Positions 1 through 6,887 of a DNA stretch of 8,927 nucleotides are shown here, piece after piece. The stretch is taken from positions 1 through 8,927 of the forward strand of contig CATMOP010000066.1 in NCBI GenBank assembly GCA_950072225.1. Direction: 5' to 3'. Numbering within the stretch: the stretch's first letter is position 1; each line of letters opens with the position of its first letter. The notes below the pieces were generated by a model. It did not search any database, was not told where the DNA came from, and saw nothing but the letters and a program-made list of their open reading frames with translations. Made by a program: the position numbers and the translations under genes. This stretch comes from an uncultured Nitrospina sp. (GTDB taxonomy: Bacteria > Nitrospinota > Nitrospinia > Nitrospinales > VA-1).

Positions 1-577
1 CAATTCCCTGTACCTGGGTTTCCGTCAGAGTTTTTCCGGATTTAATTTTCAACGTCACAGAAGCCTTGCCCTTGGGTTTATCCTTGCGAAACAAATTGTC
101 CTTGGGGATAACCAGATGAATTCGGACCTGAGCCACCGCATCCAGGGTTTTGATAGTACGAGTCAGTTCACCCTGCAAGGCTCTTTGAAAATTTAATTTT
201 TGGACAAATTCTGTCATTCCCAATGGAGTATCATCAAAAATTTCCAGGCCAACATCGGAACCCTCCGGCAACCCTTCACTGGCTAATTGCAGGCGGACTT
301 CATACAATCGGTCCGAAGCGATACGAATCGTCCGGCCTTGGTTCGAAAGTTCAAAAGGAATTTTCTGGGATTTCAATTTATCAACAATCGTTCCCGCGTC
401 CTCGGAGGAAAGGTTGGCATAAAGAAGCTGGTAGTCCGGAGTCTTCAACCACAAGGACATCACCAGCAGAGATGCCAAGGCCAAAGCTACAAGAGACAGG
501 GCCGCAACCTTCTTGCCTTGTGAAAGTTCGTTAAAACGTTCGCCAAACTGTCTTAAAAAATCAAGAAAATTTTCCAT
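1..577 (-). CDS. fliF: Flagellar MS-ring protein FliF, N-terminal part (runs off the window's left edge)
   Basis: FliF forms the MS ring in the inner membrane, the base on which the flagellar rod and export gate assemble. The 192 visible codons start MENFLDFLRQFGERF. A hydrophobic segment at about residues 24-44 (KVAALSLVALALASLLVM) is the first transmembrane helix. The YscJ/FliF ring-building region follows (DYQLLYANLSSEDAG, then SEGLPEG), and then the FliF-typical stretch FDDTPLGMTEFVQKLNFQRA, ELTRTIKTLD and VRIHLVIPK. FliF is usually 500-570 aa, so about one third is present; the rest lies beyond position 1. The ATG at 577 is the only start giving the canonical N-terminus, although no good Shine-Dalgarno sequence precedes it. 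It lies 146 bp downstream of flgC on the same strand and probably shares its transcript. The product call is secure; the frame continues to the edge without a stop. Confidence 0.95.
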   Translation of the reverse strand, partial: MENFLDFLRQFGERFNELSQGKKVAALSLVALALASLLVMSLWLKTPDYQLLYANLSSEDAGTIVDKLKSQKIPFELSNQGRTIRIASDRLYEVRLQLASEGLPEGSDVGLEIFDDTPLGMTEFVQKLNFQRALQGELTRTIKTLDAVAQVRIHLVIPKDNLFRKDKPKGKASVTLKIKSGKTLTETQVQGI

Positions 578-670
578 GGGAATTGTGATTTAAAGGTTTT
601 TAATTTTCACTGCATCTCTATTTTTTCAGTAATTTTCTCTAAGGCACCTCGCAGGCCCTTATTTCATAAA

Positions 671-684
671 GGCCACTCATGGCC
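671..684 (-). repeat. Small hairpin between flgC and fliF
   Basis: GGCCA-CTCA-TGGCC forms a perfect 5-bp stem with a 4-nt loop in the flgC-fliF spacer. Read on the minus strand it is followed by TTTAT, too short for a convincing intrinsic terminator. It is enclosed by a 9-bp inverted repeat, GCATCTCTA at 612-620 with TAGAGATGC at 697-705. The pair could fold the spacer into one structure affecting fliF translation or mRNA processing, or could be chance. Confidence 0.3.
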
Positions 685-723
685 AAAAGTAATTTTTAGA
701 GATGCCCTTCAGTCCTTATCATT

Positions 724-1161
724 TTAACGGCCCAGATCAATCGCCCGTATGGCCATGGCCTTGGAAGCATTGAGAGCTGTGATATTTGCCTCAAACGACC
801 TTTGCGTGGTGACCATATTCACTATTTCCGTCATTTGGTCAACATTAGGCAGCGCAACATAGCCCAGATCATTGGCATCGGGATGATTCGGGTTATAAAC
901 TAAACGGGGTTCTGACTGGTCCTCGATCACATCCGCGACCTGCACCCTGCGCAACTTGTCACCCAACGCATTTTTAAACGTGTTGCCAAATTCATCTCCC
1001 AAAGGCAAAGCAGTAATCAGGACATCTTTCCGGCGATAGGGTCCTCCTTCCGGAGTCCGTGTGGTTTCCATATTAGCCAGATTGCTGGAAATGGTTTCCA
1101 TCCGCTTGCGCTGAACCGCCAAGCCCGATGCACTGATTTTCATATTTGTTAGAAAGTCCAT
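724..1161 (-). CDS. flgC: Flagellar basal-body rod protein FlgC
   Basis: FlgC is one of the proximal rod proteins, exported through the flagellar type III apparatus and assembled on the MS ring in the periplasm. The protein is about 145 aa, normal for FlgC. Its N-terminus has the rod/hook signature (MKISASGLAVQ, ISSNLANMETTRTPEGGPYR, the FlgC box with a PEGGPYRRKDV run). Its C-terminus ends in the helix VNMVTTQRSFEANITALNASKA and AIRAIDLGR, so both coiled-coil termini typical of axial proteins are intact. I chose the ATG at 1161 over the in-frame ATG at 1167 because the only purine-rich stretch, AGAGA (1172-1168), abuts the 1167 ATG but is 6 nt from the 1161 ATG; the difference is two residues. 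It is preceded by a sigma-54 promoter at 1231-1246 and followed by fliF. The usual partners flgB (before) and fliE (after) are not present here. Confidence 0.95.
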   Translation of the reverse strand: MDFLTNMKISASGLAVQRKRMETISSNLANMETTRTPEGGPYRRKDVLITALPLGDEFGNTFKNALGDKLRRVQVADVIEDQSEPRLVYNPNHPDANDLGYVALPNVDQMTEIVNMVTTQRSFEANITALNASKAMAIRAIDLGR

Positions 1162-1230
1162 AATCATTCTCTAAAAATTTTTGTTTTTTTAAAGGGCTTT
1201 ACCCCCATCCATGTTTTTCAAGTTAAATAG

Positions 1231-1246
1231 AGCAAGTTTCATACCA
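1231..1246 (-). promoter_or_regulatory. Sigma-54 (RpoN) promoter for flgC-fliF
   Basis: The minus strand reads TGGTATGAAACTTGCT, against the sigma-54 consensus TGGCACRNNNNTTGCW. The invariant GG and GC are present with exactly 10 bp between them, and the TTGC element is perfect. Initiation about 12 nt past the C would start RNA near 1220, giving a 5' leader of roughly 59 nt to the ATG at 1161. An NtrC-family activator is encoded immediately upstream, which fits class-III-type flagellar control. Inferred from sequence only. Confidence 0.75.
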
Positions 1247-1385
1247 TAGGAAACTGGAAGGACAAAAGAAAAGTGGGCACAATGAAAATCCTTTATTTAT
1301 AAAGAGTTGTGAGGATGGAAATAGAGGAGGGAAAGTGGGGATATTTTCCCAAGCTGGGCAAAATCCGTCATAATTTTGGCCCCTG

Positions 1386-1419
1386 CCGGTAAGCTACCGG
1401 GGGCAAATGCAACGGTAGC
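1386..1419. promoter_or_regulatory. Cluster of GCTACCG half-sites; candidate enhancer for the NtrC-type regulator
   Basis: Three copies of a related half-site alternate in orientation: CCGGTAAGC (1386-1394, minus), GCTACCGG (1393-1400, plus) and CGGTAGC (1413-1419, minus). The first two make a perfect palindrome CCGGTA-AGC-TACCGG; the second and third make CTACCG-N13-CGGTAG. They lie about 165-200 bp upstream of the predicted flgC start of transcription, the usual distance for sigma-54 enhancers. As RNA the middle copy could pair with either neighbour, so a switching hairpin is an alternative reading. Confidence 0.4.
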
Positions 1420-1435
1420 CCGGTCCCTCATTTAC

Positions 1436-1457
1436 AAAAAAAATGCACTTCAGATGC
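1436..1457 (-). terminator. Weak possible terminator after the TPR-kinase-regulator operon
   Basis: On the minus strand, 56 nt after the regulator's TAG, GCA-TCTGAAG-TGC is followed by A and eight T residues. The T tract is convincing but the stem is only 3-4 bp, so intrinsic termination is uncertain. The AT-rich palindrome just upstream (1470-1484) may contribute. Confidence 0.25.
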
Positions 1458-1469
1458 GAAAAGGCGTTT

Positions 1470-1484
1470 CTGAAAATTTTTCAG
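1470..1484. repeat. AT-rich palindrome downstream of the regulator gene
   Basis: CTGAAAA-T-TTTTCAG is a perfect inverted repeat with 7-bp arms and one central base, 29 nt past the regulator stop codon. It may protect the 3' end of the operon mRNA or belong to the weak terminator next to it. It has no T-run directly adjoining. Confidence 0.3.
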
Positions 1485-1512
1485 TTATAGGTAACGGGGC
1501 ATAGATTGCGTT

Positions 1513-2889
1513 CTACTCGCTCTCATTATATTCGTTGAGTTTGTTGCGCAAGGTGCGAATGCTGATTCCCAAAGATTCGGCGGCTTTGGTTTTGTTGCCA
1601 CTGAACTCTTCCAGCGTTTGCAGGATCAATTCTTTTTCCATTTCATAAATTGTTCCAGTGAAACTTGCATTAGCCCCATTTTTTCCGGAAGAGAGAGGCT
1701 CATCATCAAAAAACAGATGCGAGGGAAGCAGGGTATCGCCCTGGCACATCAGGCATGTCCGTTCGATGATGTTTCCCAATTCCCGAATGTTGCCGGGCCA
1801 GCGGTATTTTTTTAACAGGGTCAAGGTTGCCGGATCCATCTTGACGGAGGACCGAGAATTTTCCTGGCAAAACTGGTTCATAAAATGTTCCGCCAAAAGG
1901 GAAATATCATCCTTTCTTTCACGCAGGGGAATTAAAGTCAGGGGAATCACATTTAACCGGTAATACAGGTCTTCCCGGAATTCCTGATCTCGGATTCGGC
2001 GGCGGATGTCACTGTTGGTGGTAGCAATCACCCGCACGTCAACAGGTATCGGAGCCTTGCCGCCAACCTTGTCCACCTCATGTTCCTGCAAGACCCGCAG
2101 GAGTTTGGCCTGCAGGGGCAGGCTCATTTCTGAAACCTCATCCAGAAGAAGTGAACTTTGGTGAGCCCGCTGAAACTTCCCTTCCTTATTTTCTGTGGCC
2201 CCGGTAAAAGACCCCTTTTCATGGCCGAACAGTTCCGACTCCAGCAAGCCTTCGGGCAAAGCGGCGCAGTTGACAGCCATAAAAGATTTTTCAGCGCGAG
2301 GACTGCATTGGTGGATATAACGCGCAAATAATTCCTTTCCCGTCCCGGTCTCTCCCATAATGAGGACGGTCGATTTACTGTAAGCAACGTTCTCGGCAAA
2401 TTTCAGGAGTTTTTTCATTTCTTCATTCTGGGTCACGATTTTTTTTGCGGTGATCGAATCGGCCTTATCGATAAAACCCATAGGGCGGACTGGAGGAACA
2501 TAATCCTGTGGATTTAAAAACGCACGCTTCACCGTAGAAACCAGCACATCAGCAGAAAACCCGGACCCTTTTATCAGATAATCGAAGGCTCCTTCCTTCA
2601 TGGCCTCGACCGCATTGTCAATAGTCCCATACGCGGTCATCATGACCACTGGTATTTTAGGTGAACGTTCCTTGACCGCCCGCAATAATTCCAATCCGCT
2701 TAGTTTCGGCATGCGCACATCTGTCAAAATCAGGTCGAACACATGATTCTCAAACTGGTCCAGCGCCTGTTTACCGTCTTCCACGCAAACGAGCTGATAA
2801 TTCTCGCGCTTCAGGGTTTTTTCCAGCGCAATCCTCATTTCGGATTCGTCATCAACAATCAGTATTTTTTTGGAAACGTTATTTTTCAT
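1513..2889 (-). CDS. Sigma-54-dependent response regulator, NtrC family (FleR/FlrC-like flagellar activator)
   Basis: This 458-aa protein has the three NtrC-family parts in order. The receiver (about 7-125) has acidic pair D13/D14, phospho-acceptor D57 in LTDVRMP, T85 and K107. The AAA+ domain (about 150-390) has Walker A GETGTGKE at 179-186, the sigma-54 contact loop as GSFTGA at 226-231, Walker B LLLDE ending at 251, and FREDLYYRLNV at 304-314. A C-terminal Fis-type helix-turn-helix follows (GNKTKAAESLGISIRTLRNKL, about 431-451). It hydrolyses ATP to open sigma-54 promoters. Two oddities: K107 is followed by Gly, not the usual Pro, and the contact loop is GSFTGA, not GAFTGA. I chose the ATG at 2889 because TGAGGA (2900-2895) sits 5 nt before it. 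The gene then overlaps the kinase stop by 11 nt (translational coupling); the longer frame from 2949 is unlikely. The flagellar role is inferred from adjacent flgC-fliF; family certain, target inferred. Confidence 0.93.
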   Translation of the reverse strand: MKNNVSKKILIVDDESEMRIALEKTLKRENYQLVCVEDGKQALDQFENHVFDLILTDVRMPKLSGLELLRAVKERSPKIPVVMMTAYGTIDNAVEAMKEGAFDYLIKGSGFSADVLVSTVKRAFLNPQDYVPPVRPMGFIDKADSITAKKIVTQNEEMKKLLKFAENVAYSKSTVLIMGETGTGKELFARYIHQCSPRAEKSFMAVNCAALPEGLLESELFGHEKGSFTGATENKEGKFQRAHQSSLLLDEVSEMSLPLQAKLLRVLQEHEVDKVGGKAPIPVDVRVIATTNSDIRRRIRDQEFREDLYYRLNVIPLTLIPLRERKDDISLLAEHFMNQFCQENSRSSVKMDPATLTLLKKYRWPGNIRELGNIIERTCLMCQGDTLLPSHLFFDDEPLSSGKNGANASFTGTIYEMEKELILQTLEEFSGNKTKAAESLGISIRTLRNKLNEYNESE

Positions 2890-4180
2890 CAAAATCCTCA
2901 TCCCAACAGGGAATCTTGACCCTGAAAGATGTGCTCTTGCCCTCTTCACTCACGGCTTCAATCGTCCCCTGGTGGGCTTTGATAATATTGTGCGATATGG
3001 CCAGCCCCAGCCCCGTTCCCTTATCCTTGGTGGTAAAAAAGGGATTGAAGATTTTAGAAAGGTCATCGGCACAAATCCCCCCACCCGTATCGGTAACGGT
3101 AACGGTGATGAATTTGCGGGCTCCCGCATCCTTCCCGCTTTCCGACCCGGACACCGGTATCAAAGCTTTCTCGGTTTGTAGGCGCAGTTCGCCCCCATCC
3201 GGCATGGCCTGAATGGCATTACGGATCAAATTAGGGAAAACCTGCCGCAATAACTCCCGGTCGCCGTTGGCCAACATCTCTTCTTTGCCAAAATCACGTA
3301 CCACCTTAATATTATCGGGCACTCTGATATCGTCCAGGCCGTCGAGCAATTCCGCTAATAAGAGATTGATATCGCATTGCTGGCGGGATGGCTGGGACGA
3401 TTTAGCAAATAGCAGAAGAGTGGATATGATTCGGTCCATGTTCTGCACACCGGCACGAATATGCTGGACCAGTTCCGCTTTTTCGAGATCTCCTTCCAGG
3501 TCTTTTTTAAGTAACGAGGCAAACAATTCTATACTACCCAGAGGATTCCTGATTTCATGTGCGATTCCTGCCGCCATTTCTCCCATTTCCCTTAGCCTCT
3601 GGTTGCGATGGGCAAACTCCTCCAACCGGCGCAAGTCCGTCCTGTCCTGAAGGATCAATACAGTCCCTATCTGGCCGCTATGGTTGTCCCATACGGGGGA
3701 CGCGGAAACACGGGCATGGATTATTTTTTTGTCGGGAGTGGTAATATCCTGATCCTGGTAGGCCGTTTCCCTGCGATTTTTTTCTAGTCTGGATACCAGG
3801 TTTTCAAACAAGTCGAACGGAAAAACCTCTTTCAGGGTTTTTCCTAAACAGTTTTGAGGTTTCAATCCAGTCAGGTTTCCTGCGGTTTGGTTGAATGTAG
3901 TGATCCGACCCAACCGGTCCACCACAATAACACCGTTGGTCAGGCTTTCCAGGATATCGTTTAAATAATTTTTGACCTCCTCTTTTTCAACAAGGTTTTT
4001 TTCCAACTCCTTATTTTTGTCCGCAAGCTCCAGGTCAAGTTTTTTGATTCTTACCTGCAATTCATCATAAGATCTTTGCAGTTGTTCCGCGACCTCGTTA
4101 AAGGCCTCCATTTTTTTAATGAGGGCCTCAATATCTTTACTATTTTCTTTGCCGGCACTAGTAGTCATGGGCGAAATCAT
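2879..4180 (-). CDS. Soluble PAS histidine kinase (FleS/FlrB-like), partner of the adjacent regulator
   Basis: This 433-aa kinase has no signal peptide or membrane segment, so it should sense a cytoplasmic cue. An N-terminal coiled coil (about 15-70, rich in K/E/L) leads to a PAS domain (about 72-185; GVIVVDRLGRITTFN). The HisKA box EMAAGIAHEIRNPLGS carries phospho-acceptor H208. The HATPase domain has N-box residues N317 and N321 (NLIRNAIQAM), G1 box DTGGGI (364-369), F box NPFFTT and G2 box KGTGLGLA. All catalytic motifs are intact. Cytoplasmic PAS-HisKA-HATPase kinases paired with an NtrC-type regulator are typical of FleS/FlrB, which drive mid-class flagellar genes. It starts 43 nt after the TPR gene and overlaps the regulator gene by 11 nt, so it is almost certainly the cognate kinase. 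No clear Shine-Dalgarno sequence precedes the 4180 ATG; an ATG four codons on (4168) is also possible. Confidence 0.92.
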   Translation of the reverse strand: MISPMTTSAGKENSKDIEALIKKMEAFNEVAEQLQRSYDELQVRIKKLDLELADKNKELEKNLVEKEEVKNYLNDILESLTNGVIVVDRLGRITTFNQTAGNLTGLKPQNCLGKTLKEVFPFDLFENLVSRLEKNRRETAYQDQDITTPDKKIIHARVSASPVWDNHSGQIGTVLILQDRTDLRRLEEFAHRNQRLREMGEMAAGIAHEIRNPLGSIELFASLLKKDLEGDLEKAELVQHIRAGVQNMDRIISTLLLFAKSSQPSRQQCDINLLLAELLDGLDDIRVPDNIKVVRDFGKEEMLANGDRELLRQVFPNLIRNAIQAMPDGGELRLQTEKALIPVSGSESGKDAGARKFITVTVTDTGGGICADDLSKIFNPFFTTKDKGTGLGLAISHNIIKAHQGTIEAVSEEGKSTSFRVKIPCWDEDFDEK

Positions 4181-4223
4181 AAGGCAAGTTGGATGAGAAA
4201 AGTAACTTTATTATAAAATAAAA

Positions 4224-6815
4224 TCATCCTTCTTTTAATTGTTTTTCCCATTCCCTGATTTTCATCCTGGACTCCGCAGCCTGCTTGGTGAGGTCATCCA
4301 CGTTTTCGGTTTTCACCAACCGATTCAAGCCTTCGGTGATCTTTGAAGGATCACCGAGTTTCTCGAGGCTCTCGATCATGAGATAATCTGCCCAATCCCG
4401 GAGCAGATTATCAGGGAAAAGCTCCTTGGCCGACTTTAACGCTTCCATGGCCGGACCAAAACGATTCAACTTAAAAAGAGATGTGCCCAGATGATAATAA
4501 GCCTTTTGGAGGTATTCGGGTATCACCCTTTCTTGCCGGTCATAAGTCGCGATAGCCTTTTTATAGGATTGCACGGCATCTGCAAATTGATTCATATCCG
4601 TATAAGTTTCCGCAATGAGGAAATGAATTTCCGCCTTGTCTTCAAACCTCGCTAACATATCCTCATAGGTTTTGAGGGCTTCTGAAAAATCCCCTCTTCC
4701 TTTCAAGGCGTTGGCCAAAAGTTTCATCACATCCGGAACCCACTTACTCCGGGGGTAAGTCTTTAAAAAAGTCCTCCCTACTAAAACCGCCTCATCGTAG
4801 CTTTTATTCTCCATGTGAATTTGGCCCAGGTTGAGAAAAATCCGGTCCCGATAAGTTTTTTGGGAATCCATCACCTTCACTTTTTCATAGAATTTAACGG
4901 CTTCGGCAAACATGCCAATAGCCTGATAAGCTTCCCCAACCTGAAGAAGGGTTTGAGCATTGTTAATATCCCCTATGGGAAGACTGATAAAGTCACTGTA
5001 GGCATAGAGGATGGGAAGGTTGCCCCCCTGCTTGGCGTATTTATCGACCAGTGCAATAAGGGCCTGCCGGATGTAACGATCGGCTTCCTGGAAGAACTGG
5101 GATTCCGGTCCAAGCGGCAGAAGCCTTTTGAACTGATTAATCGCCTTGAGATAGTTCTGCTCCAGCAAATAAGCGATGCCCCGGCTCAGGGTGACCTCGG
5201 CCAGGATTTCAACGTTTCGGGCCTCGACAAAAATTTTATCGAAAGTTTTAAACGGCTTGTAATAAGACCCAACATCAAAAACAATATCCTGGATTTTTAA
5301 ACGCGGACTGCGCACTCCAATATCGGCCATGCGGATTTTTCCATACTGGGTTTCTGCGGAGTCTTCCCAGATTTTATTTTTTTGCTCATCGAAAATGGGT
5401 TTGCCTTCGTCATCCAATTTCACCCTTTTTCTTTTTCCTGATTCATCAAAAACGGACAAGGCATGCTGGTACTTGCCTTCCACCATATAAGAATCACCAA
5501 TTCGATTGAGAGCTTTGTGCGCGTTTTTGGAAGCCGGGTCCAGATTCAGCAGCTTGAAAAAATGTTTTCTAGCTTTCTCGTACTGTTTATTTGAAAAATA
5601 GATTTCTGCCATCGAAAAATTGATTTCAGGTTTCTCATTGAGTTCGCCTGGCCATCGACTGGCCCCAGCCTCAAAGATCTTTAGCGCTCTGGGATAATCT
5701 TTTTTCTCGAAAAACTTATCAGCAATTTCAAAAATCCCTGCCTTGGCCTCAATATTATTTGGCGATTTTCTAAGTATCAACTGAAACGCGCTAAAAGCTT
5801 TCTCCAACCGGCCTTCCTTCATCAGCATGGCGGCCAGGCTATCTTTCCGGGATTCATTATAAAGGCTCTTCGGCTTGGACTTGAGCCCTTGATTGTAAAG
5901 TGACCTTGCCTCCAGGCTATAGCCAATTTCATCAAATATACTGGCCACTTTTAATAGGGCATGATCGTAAAATTTCGATTTGGGAAATTGCCGTATGGCC
6001 AACTTGTAAGAAGCCAGAGCCCGGTCAAAATTGGGATTCAATTCTTGAAAAGTGATGCGGTATTCTGCCTCCGCTTTTAAATAGAGGGCATGGTCGAGGT
6101 ATTTGCTTTCAGGATATTTTTTGTGGAATTCTCGAAACAATTTCGATGCAGAAGGATATTTTGATTCCTGAAATTCTTTCAAGGCTTTCAGGTAATCCTC
6201 CCACCCGTTCTTTTCCTTTTCTTCCGCGGAATTGGAAACAAGTTGCCGGATTCCCTTCGGGCTATAGCCCACCAACCTGGCTTTTTTAGGTAGCGGTGCC
6301 TGGTCAGGACCCGGTTCAAAGCTTGGCTGGGCTCCGGGTTTTCGTTGCAGCTTTCCGATCCGGGTTCTCAGGATCGGGCGATTCTCACCTTTGATATCTA
6401 ATATTATCTGCGGCTTTTGTGGATTCATAGAATGGAAAAACCGGGTGTTTTGATTTTTCAATATAAAGGTTACTTCCAAGGTTTCCCTCAAAGGAGTGAC
6501 TAAATATCGCTCCAGATTTTTATCATTAAACGACTTACTGCGTAGCCTGGGACCTTTTACTGTGTATGGAAGGATCAGTGTAATCCGCTTGTTTACAAAA
6601 TCCGCTTTGACCTGATAGGAAACGGGCTCGGTAAGGTTAACCAGGATTCGGGTGTAAATAGGGTGAGGTCCTATCCTTATTGAGGAAACTTGTGGACGCC
6701 GGGCAGATTCGGAAGCAAATTCCTGAGCCCAGGCACAATTATTGGCTCCCTGTATCCCCAAAAGAGGAAGCAAAAGTAACAAAAGGAGCCTGATAAATTT
6801 TAAATGGATCGCCAT
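4224..6815 (-). CDS. Exported AMIN-domain plus multi-TPR protein, first gene of the flagellar two-component operon
   Basis: The protein has 863 aa. Residues 1-30 are a signal peptide: basic start, then a leucine run LLLLLLLPLLG, with cleavage probably after AWA at 28-30. The nearby Cys27 lacks a lipobox, so a soluble periplasmic protein is likelier than a lipoprotein. Residues about 42-144 resemble an AMIN domain (IRIGPHPIYTRILVNL to PQIILDIKGE), a fold that in AmiC and PilQ localises proteins to peptidoglycan. A Pro-rich linker (about 160-180) leads into many tetratricopeptide repeats to about 840, the first resembling BamD/CpoB-type outer-envelope TPRs (FREFHKKYPESKYLDHAL). A charged non-TPR segment interrupts them at about 460-530. 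Likely a periplasmic scaffold, perhaps for flagellar or envelope assembly; the function is unknown. The start is set by the signal peptide, and a sigma-54 promoter lies just upstream. The gene begins the kinase-regulator operon. Confidence 0.85.
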   Translation of the reverse strand: MAIHLKFIRLLLLLLLPLLGIQGANNCAWAQEFASESARRPQVSSIRIGPHPIYTRILVNLTEPVSYQVKADFVNKRITLILPYTVKGPRLRSKSFNDKNLERYLVTPLRETLEVTFILKNQNTRFFHSMNPQKPQIILDIKGENRPILRTRIGKLQRKPGAQPSFEPGPDQAPLPKKARLVGYSPKGIRQLVSNSAEEKEKNGWEDYLKALKEFQESKYPSASKLFREFHKKYPESKYLDHALYLKAEAEYRITFQELNPNFDRALASYKLAIRQFPKSKFYDHALLKVASIFDEIGYSLEARSLYNQGLKSKPKSLYNESRKDSLAAMLMKEGRLEKAFSAFQLILRKSPNNIEAKAGIFEIADKFFEKKDYPRALKIFEAGASRWPGELNEKPEINFSMAEIYFSNKQYEKARKHFFKLLNLDPASKNAHKALNRIGDSYMVEGKYQHALSVFDESGKRKRVKLDDEGKPIFDEQKNKIWEDSAETQYGKIRMADIGVRSPRLKIQDIVFDVGSYYKPFKTFDKIFVEARNVEILAEVTLSRGIAYLLEQNYLKAINQFKRLLPLGPESQFFQEADRYIRQALIALVDKYAKQGGNLPILYAYSDFISLPIGDINNAQTLLQVGEAYQAIGMFAEAVKFYEKVKVMDSQKTYRDRIFLNLGQIHMENKSYDEAVLVGRTFLKTYPRSKWVPDVMKLLANALKGRGDFSEALKTYEDMLARFEDKAEIHFLIAETYTDMNQFADAVQSYKKAIATYDRQERVIPEYLQKAYYHLGTSLFKLNRFGPAMEALKSAKELFPDNLLRDWADYLMIESLEKLGDPSKITEGLNRLVKTENVDDLTKQAAESRMKIREWEKQLKEG

Positions 6816-6850
6816 AATTTTTGCCGTAATTGCTGTTTTCTATATTATAG

Positions 6851-6866
6851 AGCAAAAACTATACCA
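6851..6866 (-). promoter_or_regulatory. Sigma-54 (RpoN) promoter for the TPR-kinase-regulator operon
   Basis: The minus strand reads TGGTATAGTTTTTGCT. It matches the sigma-54 consensus at TGG, A, R and TTGCW, with exactly 10 bp between GG and GC. It shares the TGGTAT start and the TTGCTCTAT end with the flgC promoter. Predicted initiation near 6840 leaves a 25-nt leader to the ATG at 6815. A TATAAT box overlaps its downstream end (6848-6843 on the minus strand), so sigma-70 use cannot be excluded, but I see no matching -35. Confidence 0.72.
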
Positions 6867-6887
6867 ACCCGATTCCAGAGCGGTGAG

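Larger units (their letters stand above)
1162..1512. other. Non-coding gap between the response regulator and flgC
   Basis: These 351 bp hold no credible gene. They contain the flgC sigma-54 promoter (1231-1246), a cluster of GCTACCG-like half-sites (1386-1419), a T8 tract on the minus strand (1443-1436) and an AT-rich palindrome (1470-1484). It is slightly too short for flgB, and the minus-strand frames I read show no flgB-like sequence. The only small frame noticed is a 24-codon minus-strand ORF from 1371 starting MTDFAQLGKIS, with no recognisable similarity. Confidence 0.7.

Noticed and set aside
223..534. 103-aa plus-strand open frame near the left edge.
   Set aside because: It is antisense to fliF, whose minus-strand translation is unmistakable.
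1297..1371. 24-codon minus-strand ORF starting MTDFAQLGKIS, with AGGGG about 8 nt before its ATG.
   Set aside because: No recognisable similarity, it lies upstream of the flgC promoter, and a frame this short is expected by chance.
1355..1430. Possible cyclic di-GMP (GEMM-I) riboswitch on the plus strand: two GCAAA motifs and GGTAGCCCGGTCCC recall the class.
   Set aside because: The plus strand runs into the 3' end of the convergent-facing regulator gene with no gene to control, and the conserved tetraloop-receptor helix layout could not be matched. The repeats fit a protein-binding site better.
2890..2949. Upstream start for the response regulator at 2949, adding 20 residues.
   Set aside because: The extra residues are not receiver-like, and a good Shine-Dalgarno sequence (2895-2900) sits 5 nt before the 2889 ATG.
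4815..5300. 161-aa plus-strand open frame opposite the TPR gene.
   Set aside because: It is antisense to a clear coding region and has no recognisable domain; it is a shadow of the TPR gene's codon bias.
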